DNA of 64,000 nt from Rhodobacteraceae bacterium QY30. GTDB taxonomy: Bacteria > Pseudomonadota > Alphaproteobacteria > Rhodobacterales > Rhodobacteraceae. Positions 55,891 through 64,000 of this stretch are shown here, one piece after another (the first letter of the stretch is position 1; each line of letters begins with the position of its first letter). The notes under the pieces were generated by a model. That model was not told the DNA's origin and searched no databases. It saw only the letters and a program-made list of their open reading frames with translations. The translations under genes and the position numbers were made by a program. The stretch lies in NCBI GenBank assembly GCA_002356635.1, contig CP023454.1:1720501-1784500 (forward strand), read 5' to 3'.

Positions 55891-56621
55891 GCCGCCTTTC
55901 AGGGAAAGTCGCCCTTGTCACCGGGGGACGGATGGGCATCGGCCTGGCCATTGCGCGGCGGCTGCGCGAAGACGGCGCCAGGGTCTTCACCGCGCAGCGG
56001 GGCGAAGATGCCGAATTCGAAAGCTTTGCGGCCGATTTCGCCGATCCCGCTTGCCCGGCGCAGGTGATCGAACAGGTCGTGGGCGCGGCGGGTCGGCTGG
56101 ATGTGCTGGTCAACAACGCCGGTTTCATGCAGGAAGCCCGCGCCGAGGACATGTCGCTGGCCGACTGGAACCGGATGATCGCGATCAACCTGACCGCGCC
56201 GTTCCTGCTGATCAAGGCGGCGCTTCCGCATCTGCGGCAGACGCGCGGGGCCATCGTCAACATCGGCTCGATCGAGGGGATCGGCTGCAATCCGCATCAT
56301 GCTGCCTATTCGGCGACGAAGGCGGGGCTGCACGGGCTGACGCGCGCCATCGCGGTCGACCACGGCGCCGAGGGCATCCGCTGCAACGCCGTCGCTCCGG
56401 GCTGGATCGATACGGACCTCTCCGAGGTCTATATTGAAAGCTTCCCCGATCCAGCGGCCTTCCGCGCCAATATTGCCCGCCTCCACCCGGTCGGGCGCAC
56501 CGGCAAGACCGAGGATGTGGCGGCGCTGGTCGCCTGGCTTGCGTCCGAGGAATCCGGATTTGTCGCCGGGCAGACATTCACGGTCGACGGCGGGCGCATG
56601 GTGAAGTTGAGCCTGCCGTAG
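55887..56621 (+). CDS. Short-chain dehydrogenase/reductase 2
   Basis: 244 residues. TGGRMGIGLAIARRL cofactor motif, NNAGF, catalytic Ser in IVNIGSIEG and Tyr/Lys in YSATKAG. The FTAQRGED after strand 2 lacks the usual Asp, so cofactor choice is unclear. Translationally coupled to SDR 1. It is only moderately similar to SDR 1 by eye, so the two probably act on different substrates or steps. Confidence 0.9.
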   Translation: MSRLSGKVALVTGGRMGIGLAIARRLREDGARVFTAQRGEDAEFESFAADFADPACPAQVIEQVVGAAGRLDVLVNNAGFMQEARAEDMSLADWNRMIAINLTAPFLLIKAALPHLRQTRGAIVNIGSIEGIGCNPHHAAYSATKAGLHGLTRAIAVDHGAEGIRCNAVAPGWIDTDLSEVYIESFPDPAAFRANIARLHPVGRTGKTEDVAALVAWLASEESGFVAGQTFTVDGGRMVKLSLP

Positions 56622-56698
56622 GAAGCGGCGCCCCCTGCGCCTTGCGGCGGGCGCAGGTCCGGTGCAGCATCTTCCGACCAAGATCAGGAGAGACATTC

Positions 56699-56992
56699 GT
56701 GAAGGGCTATTGGCTTATCCTGGGCGGCGCCATCACCGATGCGGCCGCCCAAGAGGACTACGGGCGGCTTTGGGCCCCCATCGCCGCGAAATATGGCGCG
56801 CGCGTGCTGCGGGACCCTGCATCGCTGGAGCTGAAGGAAGGCCGCAACACCATGCGCGTGCTGCTGGTGGCCTTTCCCGACGTCGCCACGGCGCGGGCCT
56901 GCTATGCCGACCCGGACTATGCGGCGGCGCGGGAACAGGCGCTGAAGGCCTCTACACGCGATCTGCTGATCGTTGAAGGCGAACTGGGCTGA
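56699..56992 (+). CDS. DUF1330-family protein
   Basis: 97 residues with a GTG start at 56699 (AGGAG eight bases upstream). Ferredoxin-like dimeric alpha-beta barrel pattern: KGYWLILGGAITDAAAQEDYGRLWAPIAAKYGAR, then LLVAFPDVATARACYADPDYAAAREQAL. Members are small enzymes or binding proteins of unknown specificity. 77 bp after SDR 2 on the same strand and convergent with the racemase-family gene, so it ends the plus-strand unit. Confidence 0.85.
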   Translation: MKGYWLILGGAITDAAAQEDYGRLWAPIAAKYGARVLRDPASLELKEGRNTMRVLLVAFPDVATARACYADPDYAAAREQALKASTRDLLIVEGELG

Positions 56993-57011
56993 GGGTCCTT
57001 GGGCGCGCGTC

Positions 57012-58040
57012 CTAGCGCGCGCCCCAGGTGTCGGTCAGCCGGTAGCCTTCGGGCCAGGGGTCGGTCGGGTCCAGCATGTGCTGGTGGATCCCCGTGATCC
57101 AGCCGCGCCCGGAAATCTCGGGGCGGATCGCGGGCAGGTCGCCTGCGGTGGTGGTGCCAAGGATTCGCCCGGTGAAGGTCGATCCGATCAGCGACACCTG
57201 CGTCAGCCGGTCGTCAAGCCCCATCTGCCCCTTGGCATGCAAAAGCGCCATGCGCGCCGACAGCGCCGTACCGGTGGGCGAACGGTCGATCTTGCCGGGC
57301 TGGATCGCCACCGCCGATCCCATGCGCAGCCCGTCCGGCCCGCGTTCCAGCGGCCCGGCGAACTGGCAGAAGCTGAAATGCCGCCAATCGGGGTTGGTCG
57401 GATGGTGAAATCCTATCGCCTCGGTCGCTGCGCGTGCGATCCGCGCGCCAAGTTTCGCCAGGTCATGCGCCTCGTCCGGGGTCAGCGCAAAGCCTAAGGA
57501 TTGCGCGTCGACCATCACGAAACTGTCGCCGCCAAAAGCAGTGTCGACCGTCAGCGTCCCCAGGCCTTCGACTTCAAGCGGGATGGAAAGGGACTGCGCA
57601 AAGCTTGGCAGGTTTTCGACAAAGATCCGCCGGGCCTTGCCGCCTTCGCATTCGGCCCGCACCCGGACCAGGCCGCCCGGCGCCTCCAGCACGAATTCGG
57701 TGATCGGTTCCTGCATCGGCAGGATGCCACCGTCCAACAGCACCGTGGCCACGCAGATCGAATTCGACCCCGACATCGGCGGCGTGTCCTCGGGCTCCAT
57801 GATGATGAAGGCCGCGGCCGCCTCGGGCGACTTCGGCGGCACCAGCAGGTTGACATGGCGAAAGACCCCGCCGCGCGGCTCATTCAGGACGAAGTTGCGC
57901 AGGACGCCGTCGCGGGCGATGTGGCGCGATTGCGCCCACAAGGTCTCTCCCGGGGGCGGGGCGACACCGCCGACGATCACATCGCCCACTTCGCCTTCGG
58001 CATGGGCCGAGATGACATGGATGGTCTTGATACTGCGCAT
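57012..58040 (-). CDS. Proline-racemase-superfamily enzyme with Ser/Thr catalytic pair
   Basis: 342 residues. The fold is the proline racemase / hydroxyproline epimerase type, but the first catalytic motif reads MSGSNSIC (Ser90 where racemases have Cys in MCGH) and the second DRSPTGT (Thr256 where racemases have Cys in DRSPCGTG). Cys-Cys enzymes epimerise; Thr at the second site marks trans-3-hydroxy-L-proline dehydratase-type members. A Ser/Thr pair therefore argues against racemase or 4-hydroxyproline epimerase activity and for a dehydratase or novel reaction. Lies downstream of a GntR regulator on the same strand. ATG at 58040 after AAGGA. Confidence 0.88.
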   Translation of the reverse strand: MRSIKTIHVISAHAEGEVGDVIVGGVAPPPGETLWAQSRHIARDGVLRNFVLNEPRGGVFRHVNLLVPPKSPEAAAAFIIMEPEDTPPMSGSNSICVATVLLDGGILPMQEPITEFVLEAPGGLVRVRAECEGGKARRIFVENLPSFAQSLSIPLEVEGLGTLTVDTAFGGDSFVMVDAQSLGFALTPDEAHDLAKLGARIARAATEAIGFHHPTNPDWRHFSFCQFAGPLERGPDGLRMGSAVAIQPGKIDRSPTGTALSARMALLHAKGQMGLDDRLTQVSLIGSTFTGRILGTTTAGDLPAIRPEISGRGWITGIHQHMLDPTDPWPEGYRLTDTWGAR

Positions 58041-58090
58041 GGGGCTTCAATCCTTTCCGGCGCGACGTTCCGTCCCGATACCTTCGAACT

Positions 58091-58813
58091 TCATGAAGCT
58101 CCTTTCCGCTGTTCCGCGCCGGGGGCCTGGCCCAGCGGAATGCTGATGCTGTCGGGGGTGACGAAACTTTCGATCTGGGCGCGCGACAGTTCCCAATGCG
58201 CCACCGCCAGGTCGGCGGCCGCCTCGGCATCGCCCGCCTCGATCAGGGCGATGAACTGGTCATGCTGGTCGGCCGCGATGGCCGAGACGCAGGCCATCGC
58301 CTCCTTGCGGGGGTTGTAGAAGGTCATGCCGATCCGGGTATGGTCGATGAGCAGCCGCCGCAGCGAGGGCAGCAGGAATTCGTTGTCCGCCATCTCGCCC
58401 AGCACCGAATGGAAGCGCTGGTTCCAGAGCGCGCGGTCGGCGGCATTGCCGCTGGCGATCGCGGCCCGGAACGACCGCTGCGTGTCCTTGAGCCGGGCGA
58501 TCTGCGCGGGGGTCGCATGTTCGGCGGCCAGCCGCGTCACCGCCGCATAGATCATCGGCGCCGCGACGAAGAAGTTCCGCAGGGTCTTGTGCGTCATCGG
58601 CGCCACCTGCGCGCCGCGGTTTTCGTGCAGAAGGATGTAGCCCTCGCCCGCCAGCTGGCGAAGCGTCTCCCGCAAGGGCGGCCGCGAGATCCCGTAGCGC
58701 TCCGACAGCTCCACCTCGTCCAGATAGCTCCCCGGCTCGAACTCCTCCGTCAGGATCCCGCGCCGCAAATCCTCGGCACAAAGCGCCTTCTTGCTTTTGA
58801 TACTGTCGTCCAA
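58091..58813 (-). CDS. GntR-family (FCD) transcription regulator
   Basis: 240 residues from a TTG at 58813 with AGGAG eight bases upstream; a GTG 11 codons earlier lacks such a site. N-terminal winged helix: LRRGILTEEFEPGSYLDEVELSERYGISRPPLRETLRQLAGEGYILL. C-terminal FCD-type ligand domain (about 85-225) with RLAAEHATPAQIARL and the metal-type His residues in RFHSVLGEMADN and ADQHDQF. Likely a repressor responding to a catabolic acid. It is upstream of the racemase-family gene in the same direction (50 bp), so probably controls it and itself. Confidence 0.88.
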   Translation of the reverse strand: MDDSIKSKKALCAEDLRRGILTEEFEPGSYLDEVELSERYGISRPPLRETLRQLAGEGYILLHENRGAQVAPMTHKTLRNFFVAAPMIYAAVTRLAAEHATPAQIARLKDTQRSFRAAIASGNAADRALWNQRFHSVLGEMADNEFLLPSLRRLLIDHTRIGMTFYNPRKEAMACVSAIAADQHDQFIALIEAGDAEAAADLAVAHWELSRAQIESFVTPDSISIPLGQAPGAEQRKGAS

Positions 58814-58894
58814 GGAAAGATCTCCTGTCAGGTGTCGCGCCCTCACTTACCCGATTCCGATCCGCAGGATCAGAGTATCCGCGTAAAATACATA

Positions 58895-58904
58895 TTGTCT
58901 ACCA
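58895..58904. promoter_or_regulatory. Possible GntR operator
   Basis: TTGTCTACCA, an imperfect palindrome resembling FCD-GntR sites (TTGTATACAA-like), in the divergent region between the GntR and GlxA genes. Weak single-site evidence. Confidence 0.3.
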
Positions 58905-59017
58905 TCGCGATCCGTGCGATTTCTGTTCGACCGCCCTGCGCCGCCTCGTCCGCCACTTTCCCGTCCCTGCCAGGTGCGTTCCTTCCCCGCGCCTCGCCCG
59001 ATCCGACCGGACCTGAA

Positions 59018-59968
59018 ATGACAGCCACCACGCATTTCGCCTTCCTTCTGCTTCAGGAATTCTCGCACCTTGCGTTTTCCTGCGCCCTTGAACCTTTGCG
59101 GATCGCGAACCTTGTGTCCGGCAAACCGCTTTACCGCTGGTCGCTGATCAGCGCCGATGGTCAGACCGCAACGTGCTCCAACGGCTCAGTCACACTGGTC
59201 AATGGCGGGATGGCCCCGTTGCGGCATGTGGACCGGCTGTTCCTGATTTCGGGCATCAACGTGCAGAACCACGCCGCGCCCGACGTGCTGGGCTACCTGC
59301 GCCGCGAACGGGTGGCGGGGACGCCGCTGGGCGCGATCTGCTCGGGTGCCTATGTGCTGGCCAAGGCGGGCTTCCTCGATGGGATGGAGGCCGCGATCCA
59401 CTGGGAATACCACGACCCCTTCACCGAGGAATTCCCGAAAGTGAAGCTGGTGCGCAACGTCTTTGTCGCCCGCGAACGGATCATCACCGCCTCGGGCGGC
59501 ACGGCGGCGGCGGACCTGATGCTGCACCTGATCGGGCGCCAGCACGGCGCCGAACTGGCTACGGCGGTCGCCGACCAGATGGTCTACAACGCCGTCCGCG
59601 AAGGTACGGCCGCGCAGCGCGTCTCGCTTCAGTCGCGGCACGGCATGCGCAACGAACACCTGATGCGCGCCATCGCCCTGATGGAGGAATGCATCGAGGA
59701 TCCCGTTTCGCCCAGCCTGATCGCGGAACAGCTGGGCATCTCGACCCGCCAGCTCGAGCGGCTGTTCGGCCGCTACCTGAACTCATCTCCCAAGCATTAC
59801 TTCATGGAGATGCGCCTGAACCGCGCCCGCAACCTGCTGGTGCAGACCGATCATTCGATCACCGAGATCGCGATGGCCTGCGGCTTCCGGTCGAACTCGC
59901 ATTTCTCGAAGGCGTTCCGCGGACATTACGGAACCTCGCCGCTGGCGCAGCGAACGACGCTGGGATAG
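59018..59968 (+). CDS. GlxA-family (DJ-1/PfpI + AraC) transcription regulator
   Basis: 316 residues. DJ-1/PfpI-like half (about 5-185; LLLQEFSHLAFSCALEPLRIAN, then GAICSGAYVLAKAGFLDGM and HWEYHDPF) and AraC half (about 215-305; IAEQLGISTRQLERLFGRYL, IAMACGFRSNSHFSKAFRGHYG). Clearly related to the regulator at 46.6 kb. Relatives GbdR and CdhR respond to glycine betaine/dimethylglycine and carnitine. It lies between the amine-type gene cluster and the ABC importer, and is the best candidate regulator of both. ATG at 59018 after CCTGAA. Confidence 0.9.
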   Translation: MTATTHFAFLLLQEFSHLAFSCALEPLRIANLVSGKPLYRWSLISADGQTATCSNGSVTLVNGGMAPLRHVDRLFLISGINVQNHAAPDVLGYLRRERVAGTPLGAICSGAYVLAKAGFLDGMEAAIHWEYHDPFTEEFPKVKLVRNVFVARERIITASGGTAAADLMLHLIGRQHGAELATAVADQMVYNAVREGTAAQRVSLQSRHGMRNEHLMRAIALMEECIEDPVSPSLIAEQLGISTRQLERLFGRYLNSSPKHYFMEMRLNRARNLLVQTDHSITEIAMACGFRSNSHFSKAFRGHYGTSPLAQRTTLG

Positions 59969-60122
59969 GCGCCCCCCCTGTCCAGCCCACCCCCGCAAGG
60001 GCGCATCTGCAACCCGCTGACCTTGACCCGTAATCCTGGCCGGAAGCCCCTTCGGCGTTGACTGCAGCTACCCCGCCCCGGCCCGGTGGCGCCCCACCGC
60101 CGCACTGCCGGGGCCGGACACT

Positions 60123-60163
60123 TGTCGTTTCTATAATGAAACTGTCGACTATGTCGCTTGTCG
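60123..60163 (+). promoter_or_regulatory. liv promoter region with four TGTCG repeats
   Basis: TGTCG occurs four times in direct orientation at 60123, 60143, 60152 and 60159, around a TATAAT at 60132-60137 that sits within an inverted repeat GTTTC-N6-GAAAC. No good -35 is present 17 bp upstream of the -10, as expected for an activator-dependent promoter. Candidate binding site of the GlxA/AraC regulator encoded just upstream. Confidence 0.45.
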
Positions 60164-60271
60164 CGGGAACTTTTGCCAAGCATAACGGGGACAGAAAAGA
60201 CGGGGAAAGGCGAAAAATCGCCGAAAGCGTCGGTTTCCGCAAAGCGGAACGGCGCGATGGATGGGGAGCCC

Positions 60272-61174
60272 ATGGAATATTTCATACAACAGACAGTCAA
60301 CGGGATCACCCTTGGCTCGATCTACGGCATGATCGCGATCGGCTATACGATGGTCTACGGGATCATCGGCATGATCAACTTCGCCCACGGTGACATCTTC
60401 ATGCTGGGGGCCTTTGCGGCGCTGATCACCTTCCTGGTCCTGACCGGATTGGTGGCCGGGTTCCCGGTGGTTGCGGCGCTGATCGTGATGATGGCGGTCG
60501 CGATCCTGATGGCCAGCCTGTGGAACTGGACGATTGAACGCATTGCCTATCGCCCTTTGCGCGGCTCGTTCCGGCTGGCGCCGCTGATCACCGCGATCGG
60601 CATGTCGATCGTCCTGTCGAACTTCATCCAGGTGACCCAAGGTCCACGCAACAAGCCGATTCCGCAGCTTGTGTCCGAGGTCTATGACGTGTTCGGGATC
60701 TCGATCTCGCTCAAGCAGATCCTGATCGTGATCATCACCGTCGTGATGATGACCGCCTTCTGGTATCTGGTGAACCGCACCTCGCTGGGCCGGGCGCAGC
60801 GCGCAACGGAACAGGACCGCAAGATGGCCGCGCTGCTGGGCGTGGACGTGGACCGCACCATCTCGATCACCTTCATCATGGGGGCGGCGCTGGCGGCGGT
60901 CGCGGGCACGATGTACCTGATGTATTACGGCGTCGCGGTCTTTACCGACGGCTTCACCCCTGGCGTCAAGGCCTTTACGGCGGCGGTTCTGGGCGGGATC
61001 GGATCGCTTCCCGGCGCGCTTCTGGGCGGGCTCCTGATCGGCCTGATCGAGTCGCTCTGGTCGGCCTATTTCTCGATCGATTACAAGGATGTGGCGACCT
61101 TCTCGATCCTGGCCATCGTCCTGATCTTCAAGCCCTCCGGCATCCTTGGCCGCCCGGAAATCGAGAAGGTGTGA
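60272..61174 (+). CDS. livH: Branched-chain-amino-acid-type ABC transporter permease LivH
   Basis: 300 residues, about eight membrane spans. Seen: [39 protein letters not shown], the opening of every LivH, then RNKPIPQL and the EAA-type loop region [23 protein letters not shown]. Hydrophobic-amino-acid-type (HAAT) importers also take up urea, amides, betaines and aromatics, so leucine is not implied. Start: ATG at 60272 with GGGGAG just upstream. The 300 bp upstream hold the TGTCG-repeat promoter. Confidence 0.93.
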   Translation: MEYFIQQTVNGITLGSIYGMIAIGYTMVYGIIGMINFAHGDIFMLGAFAALITFLVLTGLVAGFPVVAALIVMMAVAILMASLWNWTIERIAYRPLRGSFRLAPLITAIGMSIVLSNFIQVTQGPRNKPIPQLVSEVYDVFGISISLKQILIVIITVVMMTAFWYLVNRTSLGRAQRATEQDRKMAALLGVDVDRTISITFIMGAALAAVAGTMYLMYYGVAVFTDGFTPGVKAFTAAVLGGIGSLPGALLGGLLIGLIESLWSAYFSIDYKDVATFSILAIVLIFKPSGILGRPEIEKV

Positions 61175-61178
61175 TCCG

Positions 61179-62569
<1,391 letters not shown>

Positions 62570-62573
<4 letters not shown>

Positions 62574-63451
62574 TGGAGCCCAGGGAAAACCCCATGAACA
62601 GTGATGTCATCCTGAAGGTCGAACATGTGACCATGCGCTTTGGCGGTCTGGTGGCGATCAACGATCTGTCCTTCGACGTTCGGCGCAACGAAATCACCGC
62701 GCTGATCGGGCCGAACGGCGCGGGCAAGACCACGGTCTTCAACTGTGTTACCGGCTTCTACCGCCCGACCATGGGCCGGATCCTGATGACGCAGAAAAGC
62801 GGCAAGGTCTGCCATCTGGAGCGGATGACCGACTTCACCATCAACCGTGAAGCCAAGGTCGCCCGCACCTTCCAGAACATTCGGCTGTTCACGGGCCTGA
62901 CGGTGCTGGAAAACCTGCTGGTGGCGCAGCACAACACGCTGATGCGCGCTTCGGGCTATACGGTTCTCGGGCTTCTGGGCTTCAAGGGCTACCGCAACGC
63001 CTCGGTGGCGGCGATCGAGAAGGCCAAGCTTTGGCTTGAACGCGCCGATCTTCTGGACCGTGCCGACGACCCGGCGGGCGATCTGTCCTACGGCGCGCAG
63101 CGTCGCCTGGAAATCGCGCGGGCCATGTGCACCGACCCCGAGTTGCTGTGTCTTGATGAACCGGCCGCCGGCCTGAACCCGCGCGAGTCGCTGGAACTGA
63201 ACAAGCTTCTGCGCGCGATCCGCGACGATACCGGCACATCGCTTCTGTTGATCGAACACGACATGTCGGTGGTCATGGAGATCTCGGACCATGTCGTGGT
63301 GCTGGAATACGGCACCAAGATCTCGGACGGCACCCCGGACGAGGTGAAGAACGACCCGAAGGTCATCGCCGCCTATCTGGGCGTCGACGACGAAGAGGTC
63401 GACGAGGTTCTGGACGAAATCACCCACGCGACGGACGAGGCACAGGCATGA
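62570..63451 (+). CDS. livG: Branched-chain-amino-acid-type ABC transporter ATPase LivG
   Basis: 293 residues. Walker [10 protein letters not shown] (47-55), Q-loop region [22 protein letters not shown], signature [14 protein letters not shown], Walker [14 protein letters not shown] and [15 protein letters not shown]-terminal tail is acidic ([16 protein letters not shown]). Start: ATG at 62570 overlapping livM; an ATG eight codons in is a realistic alternative. Overlaps livF (ATGA). Confidence 0.94.
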
Positions 63452-64000
63452 CCCAACCGCTTCTCAAGGTCGAGAATGCCGAGACCTATTACGGCAACAT
63501 CCGCGCCCTGTCCGGCGTGGACATCGAAGTCCAGAAGGGCGAGATTGTCTGCCTGATCGGCGCCAACGGGGCCGGAAAGTCGACGCTGATGATGACCATC
63601 TGCGGCGCCCAGCCTGCGCGGACGGGGCGGATCATCTTCGAGGGCACCGACATCACGCGGATGCCCACGCATGAAATCGCCCGCCTGCGCATCGCACAGT
63701 CGCCCGAGGGCCGCCGGATTTTCCAGCGCATGACGGTGACGGAAAACCTGCAGATGGGCGCCAGCCTAGACAAGCTTGCCTATTACAAGGAAGACGTCGA
63801 AAAGATGTTCACGCTCTTCCCGCGACTGAAGGAGCGTCAGCACCAAAGGGCCGGCACCCTGTCGGGCGGCGAACAGCAGATGCTGTCCATCGCCCGCGCC
63901 CTGATGGCGCGGCCGAAGCTTCTGCTGCTGGACGAACCGTCGCTGGGACTTGCGCCGCTGATCATCAAGCAGATCTTCGAAGCGATCCGGGTGCTGAACA
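63448..64000 (+). CDS. livF: Branched-chain-amino-acid-type ABC transporter ATPase LivF, 3' end missing
   Basis: 184 residues visible before the window ends. Walker A GANGAGKST (38-46), QSPEGRRIFQRMTVTENLQMGA, signature LSGGEQQMLSIARA and Walker B LLLLDEPSLGLAP. About 50 residues are missing. The substrate-binding protein of this importer is not in the window and may lie just beyond. Confidence 0.95.
   Translation, partial: MTQPLLKVENAETYYGNIRALSGVDIEVQKGEIVCLIGANGAGKSTLMMTICGAQPARTGRIIFEGTDITRMPTHEIARLRIAQSPEGRRIFQRMTVTENLQMGASLDKLAYYKEDVEKMFTLFPRLKERQHQRAGTLSGGEQQMLSIARALMARPKLLLLDEPSLGLAPLIIKQIFEAIRVLN

Overview
The window is high-GC DNA from an alphaproteobacterium, almost certainly of the Rhodobacterales (Rhodobacter/Roseobacter group). 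The evidence is the suf operon headed by a single-cysteine IscR, two serralysin/RTX proteins, PstA and PstC with extended N-termini, a class II DAHP synthase, a divergent pair of small Rhodobacterales-type conserved genes near 48-49 kb, and GlxA-type AraC regulators next to a quaternary-amine gene set. Genes are tightly packed, often with ATGA or TGATG overlaps. There is no CRISPR array, insertion sequence, integrase or phage gene, so this looks like ordinary chromosome with some accessory modules.

Layout. 1-2.5 kb (minus): the 5' part of icd, then a three-gene overlapping operon (alpha/beta hydrolase, small conserved protein, HD phosphohydrolase). 2.5-11.6 kb (plus): iscR, class I cysteine desulfurase, sufB, an unknown small gene, a YbjQ-family gene, an unknown membrane protein, sufC, sufD, two small membrane proteins and sufS. 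The promoter carries an IscR-box-like operator. 11.6-14.7 kb: an NTF2/SnoaL-like protein, tRNA-Arg(CCG), dusA and a TauE/SafE permease. 14.7-20.2 kb (minus): a secretion module with a small exported protein, an M10 metalloprotease with RTX repeats, and a propeller-RTX protein. 20.4-25.5 kb: an FAH-family hydrolase, then a tandem pair of dynamin-like GTPases (the second with a C-terminal Roadblock-like region) and an I78-type inhibitor lipoprotein. 25.6-30 kb: class III alcohol dehydrogenase, host-attachment-family protein, NYN-LOTUS protein, rpsB and tsf. 30-35.7 kb: a structured gene-free stretch, a solo LuxR-type regulator, an FAD oxidoreductase, a thioredoxin-fold protein, rpe and pgm.

35.9-43.3 kb (minus) is a complete phosphate-starvation locus, phoR-pstS-pstC-pstA-pstB-phoU-phoB, with a three-repeat Pho box upstream of pstS. 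43.4-49.5 kb holds gmk, a PAS protein, class II DAHP synthase, a GlxA-type regulator, a divergent pair of conserved genes and tRNA-Cys(GCA). 49.7-52.2 kb is a three-gene deoxyaminosugar/glycosyltransferase islet immediately downstream of tRNA-Cys.

52.3-64 kb is a catabolic region that looks built for a methylated amine or betaine-like compound. It has a GbcB-like FAD/2Fe-2S reductase, a non-pyrrolysine MttB-family methyltransferase, two short-chain dehydrogenases, a DUF1330 protein, a proline-racemase-superfamily enzyme with a Ser/Thr catalytic pair, a GntR/FCD regulator, a GlxA/AraC regulator, and a LivHMGF-type ABC importer that runs off the window. The substrate is not known. Together with the tandem dynamin/Roadblock pair, this is the part of the window most likely to hold undescribed biology.
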